Shown: positions 35,631-44,931 of the stretch, in pieces | How positions within the stretch are numbered: position 1 is the first letter of the stretch | Layout of the letters: each line of letters opens with the position of its first letter | From: JAHRAW01 sp965226545 | Lineage (GTDB): Bacteria; Pseudomonadota; Gammaproteobacteria; Arenicellales; Poriferihabitantaceae | DNA: 64,000 bases | NCBI GenBank assembly: GCA_965226545.1 | Contig: OZ245364.1 | Span: 1,488,001 to 1,552,000 of the forward strand | Direction of reading: 5' to 3' | Notes under the pieces: generated by a model | Databases searched by the model: none | Told to the model about the DNA's origin: nothing | What the model saw: the letters and a program-made list of their open reading frames with translations, nothing else | Position numbers and translations under genes: made by a program

Positions 35631-36482
35631 ATGTTTTACCGTCGCAATCGTTACAACCCGCACCACTTCATCGCCGCGTCGCTTGCGGCACTATGTTTAT
35701 TACTCGGCGGTTGCGCATCGAATGACGGCGGGTATTATGGCGGCGATGCACCGCCGAAGAAATGGCGATTAAAAAATGTCGACAAAATCGCCGATGCGGT
35801 GCCGCGCGTTGAACCGCTCAGCAAAACCGGCAATCATCCCTACACCGCACTCGGCAAACGTTATGTGCCGATGTCGCGTCGCGCCGCGCGCGGTTATCGC
35901 AAACGCGGCACGGCGTCTTGGTATGGCAAAAAGTTTCACGGGCGACGCACTTCGAGCGGCGACAAATACGATATGTATGCAATGACCGCCGCGCATCCGC
36001 GATTGCCGTTGCCGAGTTATGTGCGCGTCACCAATTTGGACAACGGCAAAAAGGTGGTGGTGCGCGTCAACGACCGCGGCCCGTTTTTGCATGGGCGGGT
36101 GATTGATTTGTCGTATGCGGCGGCGTATAAACTCGGCATCGCGCAACGCGGCACTGGGCGAGTCGAAGTGCGGTTGTTGAATCCGAGTAAATCGAAACGT
36201 TCGCGCAGCAGCAATAAGTCCAAATCTAATTCAGTGTCGACGGTGGCATCGTCTGCGGACGGAAAATTTTTTGTGCAAGTCGGCGCGTATCAAAGTTTAA
36301 TTAACGCCAAGGCGATGCAAATTAAATTAAAAAACGCCGGCTTTGCGGCATTGCCGTTGCGCAAATCCGGCAAGTTATACAAGGTGCTATCCGGCCCGTA
36401 TGCATCGCATCGCAAAGCAAACAAAGCGCGTAAGCAGTTCGAAAAGAAATTCGACCAACGCGCGGCGGTGGTTGGCGGGTGA
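35631..36482 (+). CDS. rlpA: Septal-ring-type lipoprotein RlpA
   Basis: Lipoprotein lytic transglycosylase acting on denuded glycans. The start at 35631 gives a signal peptide ending in the lipobox LLGGC, with Cys28 as lipidation site. A double-psi beta-barrel domain (TASWYGKKFHGRRTSSGD ... VRVNDRGPF) is followed by a K/S/R-rich linker and a C-terminal SPOR domain (FVQVGAYQSLINAKAM). The protein has 283 residues. Its TGA overlaps the GTG start of dacA. Confidence 0.95.
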   Translation: MFYRRNRYNPHHFIAASLAALCLLLGGCASNDGGYYGGDAPPKKWRLKNVDKIADAVPRVEPLSKTGNHPYTALGKRYVPMSRRAARGYRKRGTASWYGKKFHGRRTSSGDKYDMYAMTAAHPRLPLPSYVRVTNLDNGKKVVVRVNDRGPFLHGRVIDLSYAAAYKLGIAQRGTGRVEVRLLNPSKSKRSRSSNKSKSNSVSTVASSADGKFFVQVGAYQSLINAKAMQIKLKNAGFAALPLRKSGKLYKVLSGPYASHRKANKARKQFEKKFDQRAAVVGG

Positions 36483-37834
36483 TTGGGGTGATGTGGGTTA
36501 TGGCGAATAGTTTGACGAGTGTTTTGACAAATACTTCGATAAACACTTTGGCGAGTGTTTGTCGACTGTGGCTGTGCTTGTGTCTATTTTTATGCACGAT
36601 ATGTGCGGCACTGCCGATGAGCACGGTTGCAAGTGCGGGCGACAAGTTAAGTGCAAGTGAGAGTACAAGTACAAGTACAAGCACAAACGAAACCACAAAC
36701 GAAGTCACCGCCTTCGACCCGGCGCGCGCGAATGCATTAAGCCCATTACCGGCGGCATTACACGCCGCGCATTATCCGCCTGCAGTGGCGGCGCAATCTT
36801 GGTTGTTGGCGGATTTTCATACCGGTTGGATTCTCGGCGCGCATAACGCCGATGAACGCATTGCGCCGGCGAGTTTGACCAAGTTGATGACCGCGTATGT
36901 AATTTTTCAGGCGTTGGCGGACGGTGAAATTAAGATAAGCGACCGTGTGCGCATCAGTAAAAACGCGCATCAATCGATTGGTTCGAAAATGTTTGTGCGG
37001 CTTAATTCGCGCGTGGCGGTGGATGATTTATTGCATGGGATGATTATTCAATCCGGCAACGATGCCGCCGTTGCACTCGCCGAATATTTATCCGGCGATG
37101 AAAAACAATTCGCCGCGCGAATGAATGCAACCGCGAAACAACTTGGCCTCGTCAACACAAACTTCATCAACAGCAGCGGCTTGCCGGCGAATAATCATTA
37201 CAGCACCGCGCGCGATATGAGCATCTTAACGCGCGCCTTGATTCGAAACTTTCCGCAACGATATACGCTGTATTCAGAACGCGAATACACCTACGACAAC
37301 ATCACGCAAAAAAATCGCAATCGATTGTTGTGGCGAGACGGCGGCGTAGACGGCATCAAAACCGGCTACACCGAAAGCGCCGGCTATTGCCTCATCGCCA
37401 GCGCAAACCGCAACGGCGCACGATTAATCGCAACCATAGTCGGCGCAGTCGGCGAAACCGAACGCGCCGATGAAGCGCAAGCGTTATTGGATTACGGCTT
37501 CGAAAATTATCACGGCAAGGCGTTATACCAACGCGGCGATGAAGTGTTGCGCGTGCGATTATGGATGGGGCGCGAAGCGACCGCCGGGTTAATCGTCGGC
37601 GAAGATGTCGGTTGGATTGCGCCGATCAAAGCCGGCGGCGCGCCTATCGGCAAAGTCACTCTCGACAAAAGCGTCGCCGCGCCGTTATCGGCATTCGAAC
37701 CCATCGGCGCATTAGATGTGCAATTCAACGGCAAAGTCGTGCGCAGTTATCCGTTGTATGTCGACCAAGATTATCCACCGGCCGATTTGTTGCCGCGTGC
37801 TTGGGATTGGTTGGCGCGATTGTTTGCAAGTTGA
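36479..37834 (+). CDS. dacA: D-alanyl-D-alanine carboxypeptidase (PBP5/6 family)
   Basis: Periplasmic DD-carboxypeptidase that trims pentapeptides. With the GTG start at 36479 the active site motifs are S132LTK, S192GN and K294TG, and the C-terminal domain ends in an amphipathic anchor (AWDWLARLFAS). The N-terminus is long: the signal sequence (CRLWLCLCLFLCTICAALP) begins about residue 28, and a T/S-rich repeat (STSTSTSTNETTNE) follows it. An ATG at 36491 is an alternative start. The rlpA-dacA-lipB order is conserved; the small ybeD gene usual between dacA and lipB is absent. Confidence 0.95.
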   Translation: MIGVMWVMANSLTSVLTNTSINTLASVCRLWLCLCLFLCTICAALPMSTVASAGDKLSASESTSTSTSTNETTNEVTAFDPARANALSPLPAALHAAHYPPAVAAQSWLLADFHTGWILGAHNADERIAPASLTKLMTAYVIFQALADGEIKISDRVRISKNAHQSIGSKMFVRLNSRVAVDDLLHGMIIQSGNDAAVALAEYLSGDEKQFAARMNATAKQLGLVNTNFINSSGLPANNHYSTARDMSILTRALIRNFPQRYTLYSEREYTYDNITQKNRNRLLWRDGGVDGIKTGYTESAGYCLIASANRNGARLIATIVGAVGETERADEAQALLDYGFENYHGKALYQRGDEVLRVRLWMGREATAGLIVGEDVGWIAPIKAGGAPIGKVTLDKSVAAPLSAFEPIGALDVQFNGKVVRSYPLYVDQDYPPADLLPRAWDWLARLFAS

Positions 37835-37847
37835 TGTTTGCAAATTA

Positions 37848-38471
37848 ATGAACCCGCCGCCCATCGCGGTGCATCGACTCGGCGTATGCGAATACCAACC
37901 CATCGCCACCCAAATGCGCGCCTTCACCCGCGCAAGAGATGCGAACAGCGTCGACCAACTTTGGTTGCTGCAACATCATCCGGTCTTCACGCGCGGCGTT
38001 AGTTGTAAATCACTACCGCGCGATTGCGATGCCTACCGCAACATCCCCATCATCGACAGCGACCGCGGCGGGCAAATGACATACCACGCCCCCGGTCAAG
38101 TCATCGTCTATTTATTGCTCGACTTAAAACGCCGCAAACTCGGCGCAAAATCCTTGGTCGCCAAAATCGAATCGGCAGTGATTGCGTTGTTGCGCGGCTA
38201 TGGTTTATCGGCGACGCGCCGACCGGGCGCGCCCGGCGTCTATGTCGACAACGCCAAAATCGCCGCGCTTGGTTTGCGGGTATCGCGCGGCTGTTGTTTT
38301 CATGGGGTGAGTGTGAATGTGGATATGGATTTGCGGCCTTATGAGTGTATCGACCCTTGCGGGTTTCGAGGGTTGGGGGTTACGCGGGTTTGTGATTTTG
38401 TTGACGATGTCGATGTTGATGAAGTGGGGGAGGGGTTGGTGGGGGAGTTGGTGGAGGGGTTGGTAATGTAA
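37848..38471 (+). CDS. lipB: Octanoyl-(acyl-carrier-protein):protein N-octanoyltransferase
   Basis: Transfers octanoyl from ACP to lipoyl domains. Family motifs DRGGQMTYHAPGQVIVY, Lys137 in AKIAALGL and the nucleophile Cys171 in IDPCGFRGLG are in place. The protein has 207 residues. The C-terminal 30 residues are V/D/E/G-rich (DDVDVDEVGEGLVGELVEG), a likely small repeat expansion. lipA is not adjacent. A terminator follows at 38536. Confidence 0.95.
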   Translation: MNPPPIAVHRLGVCEYQPIATQMRAFTRARDANSVDQLWLLQHHPVFTRGVSCKSLPRDCDAYRNIPIIDSDRGGQMTYHAPGQVIVYLLLDLKRRKLGAKSLVAKIESAVIALLRGYGLSATRRPGAPGVYVDNAKIAALGLRVSRGCCFHGVSVNVDMDLRPYECIDPCGFRGLGVTRVCDFVDDVDVDEVGEGLVGELVEGLVM

Positions 38472-38505
38472 AAAGCCCGCCGTGTCATTAAAGACAACGG
38501 CGGGC
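38470..38505 (-). terminator. Rho-independent terminator for the autotransporter gene
   Basis: Stem GCCCGCCG (38475-38482) pairs with CGGCGGGC (38498-38505). Read on the minus strand the hairpin is followed by a run of five U (38470-38474). It lies about 60 bp after the autotransporter stop and abuts the lipB stop. Confidence 0.75.
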
Positions 38506-38535
38506 AAATCAAAGTTACTTTCGGTAACTTCTTTT

Positions 38536-38558
38536 GGTCGAGTTACGACCGTTTTTTT
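38536..38558 (+). terminator. Rho-independent terminator after lipB
   Basis: GGTCG (38536-38540) and CGACC (38546-38550) form a 5-bp stem with loop AGTTA, followed by G and seven T (38552-38558). A second small dyad, AAGTTAC/GTAACTT, lies just upstream (38512-38530). It would end the mre-lip transcript against the convergent autotransporter gene. Confidence 0.7.
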
Positions 38559-38564
38559 ACCGCA

Positions 38565-40934
38565 TTAAAACTTCACTTCCCCTTGCAACGACACGCGCCG
38601 TTCATCCGCATCGTCGTTGCCATGCCGACGTTCGCCGGTGAGGTTGACATCGAAGTATCGATGCGGCGACCAATCGACGCCGAGGCGGTAAGTGTTGTCT
38701 GCGGCGTCCGCGGCATTGCCGACGGTGATGGCGTCAACGAACGGTGCAACCAATCCGCTCGCGCTTTGGATGCCGTACGACAAACGCGTTTCGGTGCGCC
38801 ATTGGTGTGCGACACTGTCACTGTTACTTTCGACAATGTCGTCGAGCGATTCGGCATTCCACACGCGACCGAATTCGCTTTGAGATTCGCCATAACTCGG
38901 GCGCACCCGCAATGCCAAACCCTGCCCGTCATCACCGCCGCTCACGCGCAAGTTGATGTACGCGCCCCACTCGCGATAATCCTGTCGCCCGAATAAACCA
39001 TGCACGGCGGATTCGATTTCGGCGCGTTGCCCGTGATACTGCCAGCCGAGTGCGGCTTCCATTGCATCGCGGCGGGTTTCACCGTCGCCGGAATCGCGGC
39101 GCATGCCGGCTTCGAAGAAGGCGGTTTGGTTGGCGGTAAACAACGGCACGGTTGGCGTGAGATAAATGTTATGCCATCGCGCCATTGCGCGCGTCGAGTT
39201 TGTGTTGAGGGCTTGCTTTAACAATCCGCGCACTTCATTGCCTTCGATGTCGATGTCGGCGGTGTGCGCTTCGATGCGCAATTGCAAACTGGGCACGATT
39301 TTCATTGCGGCGCCGGCGCCAAGTGCGGTGAGGCTAATGTCGCTTTTGATTGCATCGTCGCCTTTTTCGGTGACGGTCATCTCGCCTTCGCCCAAGCCAA
39401 TGATTGCCCATGCATCGACATCGCCGAATCGCCGATTGATGTACGGATGCAATGCGGTTAACTCGATTTCGTATTGGCCTTCGTTCGGGTTGCCTTGTGC
39501 GTCGAGTGCATTGGGGGTTTTGTAATCGATGTCCGCATCGTTTTGCGATACGGCGACGCCGACCAAGTTATCGCCGATTTTGTAATCGACGCCAAGATGC
39601 AAGCCGCTGACATCGCCGCTCCAATCGACTGCATCGACATCGCCATCGAGTTCGCGCATTTGCACACTGCCCCAAATCGCGCCGATGTTTGCATTGCTCG
39701 GCAATGCCGCAAACGGCAACACGAATCGGCTGTTGGCGAGTAATGCATTGTTGTCGTCGATATCATCCGCCGCCGCTTTTGCGTAACTTGCCAATGCAAC
39801 GACCGGCGTTTGTCCGCCAATCAATGCAAGCGCCGTCGCCGAGTTGGCGGCGGCAATGCGTTCGGCAATCGCGCCCAATGCCCCGTCGACCATTGCGCCG
39901 GCGACTTTGGTGATGACTTCTTCATTCACCGGCGCCAAGTGTTCGCCGCTTGCCGCCTCCACGACGAAGAGTTGGATTTGCGTGGTGCCAACAACGCCGT
40001 TTGAATCGTGATACGCCGAAAGCGTGAGCGTAACGCCGTCGGTGTTGAGCGGCGTCGACGCGGTGCTGGAAACAATCGGCGCACCGGAAGTCGTCGAGGG
40101 GAATGTACTGTGCGCCAATCCCGCGCCGGTGATTAATGAGGTGTCGTCGACCGTATAGCGCAACGCGTCTTGCAAACCGCTTGCGGTCGGCAGGGCTTGA
40201 GAAGAAGCAACGCCTTGCGTGAAGGTGAACTGATACGCACTTTGCGGGAACTCGATTGCCGCCACGCGAATCGAAATCTCGGCGGTGTCGGTTGCGCTGC
40301 TTGCGTCCCTGACCGTCAGCGTGTAGTTGGTCGCCGCCATCGCAACCGCCGTACCGTCGCCTTGGATGCTGGCTTCTTCGTTGACGGTATCCAAATTAAG
40401 CGCCAACCCGTTTGGCAATGCCGGGGTAATGGAATACACCAATGTTGCGTCGGTTAATAGGCCGGCGGCGTCGTTTGCGTCAACTCGGTTGGTGGAGGCG
40501 ACATCCGGATAAAACACAAACGGACCGAGTGGCGGAAACGCAACCGGCGTCAAGACGAGCAGGGAAACTACCAATGTCGCCTGGGAACTGCCGTCTGTGC
40601 CAAACGCATACACCTCAACACTGGTTGGGTTACCGCCGCTGTGCGGCGTCGAAGCCGTAGTGGAAAAGACAATCGGGATATCGGCTACAGCCGTTTCCGC
40701 ATGGACGGGGGAAACCGTATACCCCGATGCTATGAGGGGTGAATCATCCATCAAGTAAAAATCCACATCGCCGCTTGCTTGTGGAATCGTTACGCTGGCG
40801 ACTGTGCCTTGTATAAAGGTGAAAGCGATGCTGGTGTCGGAAAAGGATGGAGCGGTTTGCGCTTTTGTTTGCCCGGATAAACCAAACATCAATAACCCAA
40901 AAACCGCAAAAACTTTAAAAGTACAGGATTTCAT
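38565..40934 (-). CDS. Autotransporter with Ig-like passenger repeats
   Basis: A 789-residue type Va-like secreted protein. The signal peptide (MKSCTFKVFAVFGLLMFGLSGQTKA) is followed by about three cadherin/Ig-like repeats (SDTSIAFTFIQGTVASVTIP; SAYQFTFTQGVASSQALP). A linker helix region (VNEEVITKVAGAMVDGALG) leads into a C-terminal beta-barrel of about 300 residues ending in the outer-membrane signal VSLQGEVKF with terminal Phe. The start at 40934 is preceded by TTGAGAAATG; upstream frame extension is structured leader, not coding. It is an adhesin or surface protein by layout; the ligand is unknown. Confidence 0.82.
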   Translation of the reverse strand: MKSCTFKVFAVFGLLMFGLSGQTKAQTAPSFSDTSIAFTFIQGTVASVTIPQASGDVDFYLMDDSPLIASGYTVSPVHAETAVADIPIVFSTTASTPHSGGNPTSVEVYAFGTDGSSQATLVVSLLVLTPVAFPPLGPFVFYPDVASTNRVDANDAAGLLTDATLVYSITPALPNGLALNLDTVNEEASIQGDGTAVAMAATNYTLTVRDASSATDTAEISIRVAAIEFPQSAYQFTFTQGVASSQALPTASGLQDALRYTVDDTSLITGAGLAHSTFPSTTSGAPIVSSTASTPLNTDGVTLTLSAYHDSNGVVGTTQIQLFVVEAASGEHLAPVNEEVITKVAGAMVDGALGAIAERIAAANSATALALIGGQTPVVALASYAKAAADDIDDNNALLANSRFVLPFAALPSNANIGAIWGSVQMRELDGDVDAVDWSGDVSGLHLGVDYKIGDNLVGVAVSQNDADIDYKTPNALDAQGNPNEGQYEIELTALHPYINRRFGDVDAWAIIGLGEGEMTVTEKGDDAIKSDISLTALGAGAAMKIVPSLQLRIEAHTADIDIEGNEVRGLLKQALNTNSTRAMARWHNIYLTPTVPLFTANQTAFFEAGMRRDSGDGETRRDAMEAALGWQYHGQRAEIESAVHGLFGRQDYREWGAYINLRVSGGDDGQGLALRVRPSYGESQSEFGRVWNAESLDDIVESNSDSVAHQWRTETRLSYGIQSASGLVAPFVDAITVGNAADAADNTYRLGVDWSPHRYFDVNLTGERRHGNDDADERRVSLQGEVKF

Positions 40935-41123
40935 TTCATTTCTCAATCTGAAAGTTGGCAACCCCCGCCACCGCAGTGCCGGGCCGTTGCCGAAATCACA
41001 GAGTGTGAAAGTGAAGACCCTGCCTATTCGCCCCGCACGAGCGGGAGCCCGGGCGGGTATAACAAAACGCTGTTGTATTTGACAGGTAACCCGGCTAAGG
41101 GTCACACTCTGGATATTTCGGCG
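40935..41123 (-). ncRNA. Structured 5' leader of the autotransporter mRNA (candidate regulatory RNA)
   Basis: Between the promoter at 41130-41158 and the start codon, a perfect 10-bp inverted repeat, CAGAGTGTGA (40999-41008) and TCACACTCTG (41102-41111), encloses 93 nt. Inside it, GTGA/AAGACCCT and AAGGG/TCAC extend the pairing, and CCCGC-ACGA-GCGGG (41022-41035) forms an internal hairpin. The long stem suggests a folded leader with a regulatory or stabilising role. I could not match it to a known riboswitch class. Confidence 0.5.
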
Positions 41124-41129
41124 ATATGG

Positions 41130-41158
41130 ATTTTGCACAAACACAATCGCCGTGTCAA
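41130..41158 (-). promoter_or_regulatory. Sigma-70 type promoter of the autotransporter gene
   Basis: On the minus strand TTGACA (41158-41153) and CAAAAT (41135-41130) are separated by exactly 17 bp. The predicted start near 41123 places the structured leader entirely within the transcript. Confidence 0.65.
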
Positions 41159-41159
41159 C

Positions 41160-41702
41160 ACAAACGGATTAATAAAATCCATTCTGCGCGTGCGGACAAC
41201 ATCACCCACTCGGCAACCGACAACACCGCTACCTTAAACCCCGACAAACAGTGTTACAAAAACCCTGGCAAGCGTTAGCGGAATGACAGTTAACGCTAAT
41301 CGCCCGACGGTTAATGCTTAAGGGGGGTTATGCCGTGTCCGTGCAGGGGGTTCGGGGGCGGGAAATGGGGTTATTAGCGTGAATCGCGGCTTGATTAGCG
41401 TTAGTTACGGCGGCATTAGCGTCCACTAAGGTTTTTCCAACGCTGTTTGCGGCGATTTACCCACGCATTTATGCGCTTTCCGCGGCGGATTTTTTTATAT
41501 AATGCCGTCGCCACACTTGATTCGCTAGCCGAAAGATTGGGCGTGTCGGCGCCGCCGCCGTTGGATTGGTATCGCGCGATGCTTTGCGAAGTGCGCAAGT
41601 AGCGCGGATGATAGGATGTGTTTTATTTAAAATTCGATGGCAAATCGTTTTAGCGATATAATTCTCCCGTGATTCATTTGAATCTATTCGCGCGAAAATA
41701 GT
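41160..41702. other. Spacer between autotransporter and restriction-modification genes
   Basis: No supported gene. Between 41270 and 41430, GTTAGCG/TTAACGCTAATCGCC/ATTAGCGT words recur in both orientations. A 43-codon frame (41471-41602) ends in a plausible protein-like stretch but has no recognisable family. A possible -10 box TATAAT (41657-41662) precedes the restriction gene. Confidence 0.4.
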
Positions 41703-42641
41703 ATGAAACATCTCGATATAGTTAATGAATTGTCGCCATTCGTGGCGGAAGTTAGCGGTAAAGAAAACCACAAAGCGGTCATCGATATGGCGCGGGCAAT
41801 CGCCGCGGCATTGGCTGAATCGGAAGTTGCGCTCGCCGATTACGTGGCGGCGTATAAGAAAAACGAAATATTTGACGCCGCTTGTTTGCTTGGCAACCAT
41901 GACAATATATTTGATTTTGCCAAACAACCTTACTTGGATTTTTGCAAAGTGATGTTTGAGTTGCGACCGATTGGAATGGGTACCCCGAACGCCGCAGTTG
42001 GTGAAGGGGAATTTATGGCGTTGTTTTGTTCTCCGCAAGTGACACTGTCGAAGAAAAAGGGGCAAGGTGATTTAATCGTAAATGGCAAGCGCGTCGAATT
42101 GAAAGGAAACGCGCCGCGGATTTTTGGCGAGATTAGCGGGATTGCTTTGCAAAAACACGCCACAGAAATTTCGCAAAAATACGGCATTTCGCCAAACAAT
42201 GTGAAAGGTGGGCGATATGCAAAAGGTAAACGATATGCATTTGAGCCGTGGTCTAAAAATGCCGGCGGGGAAAAGGCTGCGCACTGGAAAGCACAATTTG
42301 CACGAGTTGGCGTAACAACAGCGTGCAATTATTTGTCAGAATTATGCAGTGCATTTATCCGTTGCGAACCGTCGGATTTCGCCTGTTGCTTTGATGATGA
42401 AGTATTTAACGTGCAAGCGATGGAGCGGCTTATTCTTAAACGGCTGTATTCCGTAATGGAAAAAGGGTGGGACGCTTTTACCATCATAGAAAACCAGTCA
42501 ATTAAATGCTTGCCCGGCGAAGCCGAGCAATTTGATGCAATGGTTGACGAGGGGCGAATACGAGTCACAGACAACTATTTCCGCAGTTTTCAAGACGCTA
42601 AAATCGGTTTATACTTTGAGATTGTGAAGTCGGAAACCTAA
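41703..42641 (+). CDS. Putative PD-(D/E)XK restriction endonuclease
   Basis: A 312-residue protein with the nuclease pattern VGEGE (99-103), then D123 in QGDLIVNG and E132-x-K134 in RVELKG, that is, D-x8-ExK, the catalytic core of PD-(D/E)XK nucleases. The rest matches no family I recognise. The next gene, 2 bp downstream, is a DNA methyltransferase, so the pair reads as a type II restriction-modification system. Base composition is more AT-rich than in the surrounding housekeeping genes, consistent with acquisition by transfer. Nuclease assignment rests on motif and neighbour. Confidence 0.72.
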   Translation: MKHLDIVNELSPFVAEVSGKENHKAVIDMARAIAAALAESEVALADYVAAYKKNEIFDAACLLGNHDNIFDFAKQPYLDFCKVMFELRPIGMGTPNAAVGEGEFMALFCSPQVTLSKKKGQGDLIVNGKRVELKGNAPRIFGEISGIALQKHATEISQKYGISPNNVKGGRYAKGKRYAFEPWSKNAGGEKAAHWKAQFARVGVTTACNYLSELCSAFIRCEPSDFACCFDDEVFNVQAMERLILKRLYSVMEKGWDAFTIIENQSIKCLPGEAEQFDAMVDEGRIRVTDNYFRSFQDAKIGLYFEIVKSET

Positions 42642-42643
42642 AC

Positions 42644-43492
42644 ATGAATCCCAAATTACACAACGCCTCGTGCTTTGATGTTTTCCCAACGCTTGCGGGC
42701 GCTTCGGTTGATTTGGTGTGCGTCGACCCGCCATATGGAACGACCGGCATTAAGTGGGATAACGTTTTGGATTTCGGGTTAATGTGGCAACACCTTGAGC
42801 GGATTTGCAAGCCGACCGCACCGATATTAATCTTCGGCAGCCAGCCGTTCACCAGTTTGGTAATCACCAGCAAATTGGATTGGTTTCGCTATGAATTGAT
42901 TTGGAATAAAAACAAGTGCGGGTCGCCGGGGTTGGCTAAATATCGCCCGCAAAAAGTCCATGAAAACATAATGGTGTTTTCACAAAAAAGCGGCGCGACA
43001 TACAACCCCATTATGGAGCCGGGCGAGGCCTATAAACGCGAATCAAAAGACCGAGTTAACGGCTACGGCTCCGGGCGAAACACGCACGGCTATGGGTTTG
43101 GCAATAAAGTTTTTCTTGGCGGCGAAAATCACGGCACAAGATACCCGAAAAGCATTTTGCATGCGGGGCGTAATTTCAGCGCACAACAAACTGTGCACCC
43201 AACGCAAAAACCGACCAACTTATTAAACTGGTTGTTATTAACCTACAGCAATCCCGGTGATACGGTGTTGGATTTTGCGATGGGCTCGGGCAGTTGTGGA
43301 GTGAGTGCGCGATTGACAGGACGGAAATTTATTGGCATTGAGAAGTCAGCGGAATATTATGCGATTGCCGAACAGCGCATAGACGATGCGCCCGCCGGTA
43401 GCGTAACGGTCGCCGACAAACAACTCACAACACAATTTGCAAATTTGTCACAACAAAGCGCTCAGCAACAAATAGCGATGTTGTCCAAATAA
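42644..43492 (+). CDS. DNA adenine-N6 or cytosine-N4 methyltransferase
   Basis: AdoMet-dependent DNA methyltransferase of 282 residues. Motif IV D28PPYGT comes first, and the AdoMet-binding motif I (FAMGSGS, from residue 211) comes late, with PTQKP (about 187-191) before it; this order is the beta class. The central region (about 80-180) would hold target recognition. It would protect host DNA against the nuclease encoded just upstream. The recognition sequence cannot be read from the protein. Confidence 0.92.
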   Translation: MNPKLHNASCFDVFPTLAGASVDLVCVDPPYGTTGIKWDNVLDFGLMWQHLERICKPTAPILIFGSQPFTSLVITSKLDWFRYELIWNKNKCGSPGLAKYRPQKVHENIMVFSQKSGATYNPIMEPGEAYKRESKDRVNGYGSGRNTHGYGFGNKVFLGGENHGTRYPKSILHAGRNFSAQQTVHPTQKPTNLLNWLLLTYSNPGDTVLDFAMGSGSCGVSARLTGRKFIGIEKSAEYYAIAEQRIDDAPAGSVTVADKQLTTQFANLSQQSAQQQIAMLSK

Positions 43493-43570
43493 TTCCGCGC
43501 GTTTTTGTTGCCGTGCCTTTGTACAATACCGCCATACCAACCCCGCCAACAGCGATACATAAAACCCCAA

Positions 43571-44272
43571 TCACTCACCACTCGCGTCAACCGACCTTGC
43601 CTTCGCCGCAAAAGTGCGCGGCATTGACAACACACTCGGCGACACCGCCGACACAAACGCCGACTGCGACGCCAACGCATCATCCAACTCGCCAATCGCC
43701 CGCAACGACACCGCCATCGCACACGCGCGCGCTTGGCAATTAAACGAACGCTTGGGATTAAATTCGATGTCGGTAAAGCCGGCGTAATCATCCAATTGCG
43801 CCAACTTATCCGGCTGCGCCGCCAATGCGCTGATGTAGAGCCAATCGTAAAAGGCGTTTTGATGCAATTCCCAAGTCTCGCCGAAATAATCGAAGTGCTT
43901 CAACGCCCCTGAATTGCGCAGGCGAAAATCTTTCTTCGCCGCAAGTGAATTCATTTTATAAATGTCGCAAAACGGTCCGCCGTCAACAAACACCTTGCTG
44001 CCTTGATACGCCGCCTCGACACTCATCTGCCATGCATCGTTTTCAATCATCAAATTAAACGCACTCAACGCAACTCCCAGCGGCGAATCGGATTTTGTCG
44101 ACACCTCCAAAATCGGCGACCATCCACTATCATCCGCCGCCGCATGCAACGCCGCAACATTGCGTTTTTTTTGTGTGGGGGAGAAGCCGGGATGCCAAGT
44201 GAATTCGAGAAACTCTTCTTCGAAAAGTTTCCCTGCTTTGCGAATCGGCATGAATACGGGGCGGATTGCCAT
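43571..44272 (-). CDS. darG: DarT1-associated NADAR-family antitoxin (DarG1-like)
   Basis: A 233-residue protein resembling the NADAR-domain antitoxins paired with DarT1, which remove ADP-ribose from DNA. Recognisable phrases are MAIRPVFMPI, FTWHPGFSPTQKKRNV, LEVSTKSDSPLGVALSAFNL, AKKDFRLRNSGALKHFDYFG and FYDWLYISALAAQPDKLAQ, in the family order. It follows the toxin gene by 14 bp on the same strand, the usual toxin-then-antitoxin order. I recognise the family from memory of its sequence; a profile search would settle it. Confidence 0.75.
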   Translation of the reverse strand: MAIRPVFMPIRKAGKLFEEEFLEFTWHPGFSPTQKKRNVAALHAAADDSGWSPILEVSTKSDSPLGVALSAFNLMIENDAWQMSVEAAYQGSKVFVDGGPFCDIYKMNSLAAKKDFRLRNSGALKHFDYFGETWELHQNAFYDWLYISALAAQPDKLAQLDDYAGFTDIEFNPKRSFNCQARACAMAVSLRAIGELDDALASQSAFVSAVSPSVLSMPRTFAAKARSVDASGE

Positions 44273-44286
44273 TACGCTTTAATGCA

Positions 44287-44850
44287 TTAATCAGGTTTGT
44301 CCTTAATGCACTTGCGAATATTTTCGCGTAAAACATGGCAAGGGATTAATATCTCCGCCTTGCATGCTTTTGCATATCGGTTCCACATTTCGCCAGGTGC
44401 TTTCGGTTGCGTATTCGGTTCCATTCCCCCGAAATAAAACAACGCTTCAAAGTCAATCGTTTGTTTTGCTTGCTCTTCGGTAAGCAACACGGCATCGTTC
44501 GCATTTGTATAACCTGTGGAATACCACACGCCTTTAACAAAAGTAACTGCCACATCAATGCCAAGCCAACGAGGATTTGGAATTCGTTTTTCATGCTTTT
44601 GTGCGTGGTACAGCATCGGGCTGTTTTGGACAAACGATAAGTGCACATACTGAGCCATGCCGCTGGTTCGGTCTCTCCTGTGGCTCGATTCATTACCGCC
44701 CGGCTCAGGAATCTTGATACCGAAATGCGTCAATGTCGCCAATGACAGCAAACCGTTGCACTCTTTAATCGAAGCAAGATTGGATTCGTCGGTAAAATGC
44801 CAGAGATACCGAATCTTGTATTCGTCGAAAATTTCTTTCATGGGAGTCAC
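44287..44850 (-). CDS. darT: DarT-like DNA ADP-ribosyltransferase toxin
   Basis: A 187-residue DUF4433/DarT-type enzyme that would ADP-ribosylate bases in single-stranded DNA and act in phage defence. The N-terminal YLWHFTDESNLASIKECNG carries the NAD-binding His18. VHLSFVQNSPMLYHAQK is the family's middle motif. The C-terminal AEILIPCHV has Glu166 in the position of the catalytic glutamate. An ATG at 44841 is an alternative start. It is encoded immediately upstream of its probable antitoxin. Confidence 0.82.
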   Translation of the reverse strand: MTPMKEIFDEYKIRYLWHFTDESNLASIKECNGLLSLATLTHFGIKIPEPGGNESSHRRDRTSGMAQYVHLSFVQNSPMLYHAQKHEKRIPNPRWLGIDVAVTFVKGVWYSTGYTNANDAVLLTEEQAKQTIDFEALFYFGGMEPNTQPKAPGEMWNRYAKACKAEILIPCHVLRENIRKCIKDKPD

Positions 44851-44931
44851 CTCAACAAATTAATTACCGTCAACAATGCCAATCATTACCACCCGAGTCA
44901 ACCGCACGGTGCAATGCAAATAAAGTTGCAA

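Noticed and set aside
41471..41602. A 43-codon frame ending in DSLAERLGVSAPPPLDWYR
   Set aside because: It looks somewhat protein-like and might be a gene remnant, but there is no recognisable family, an antisense frame of 60 codons overlaps it, and no ribosome site is clear.
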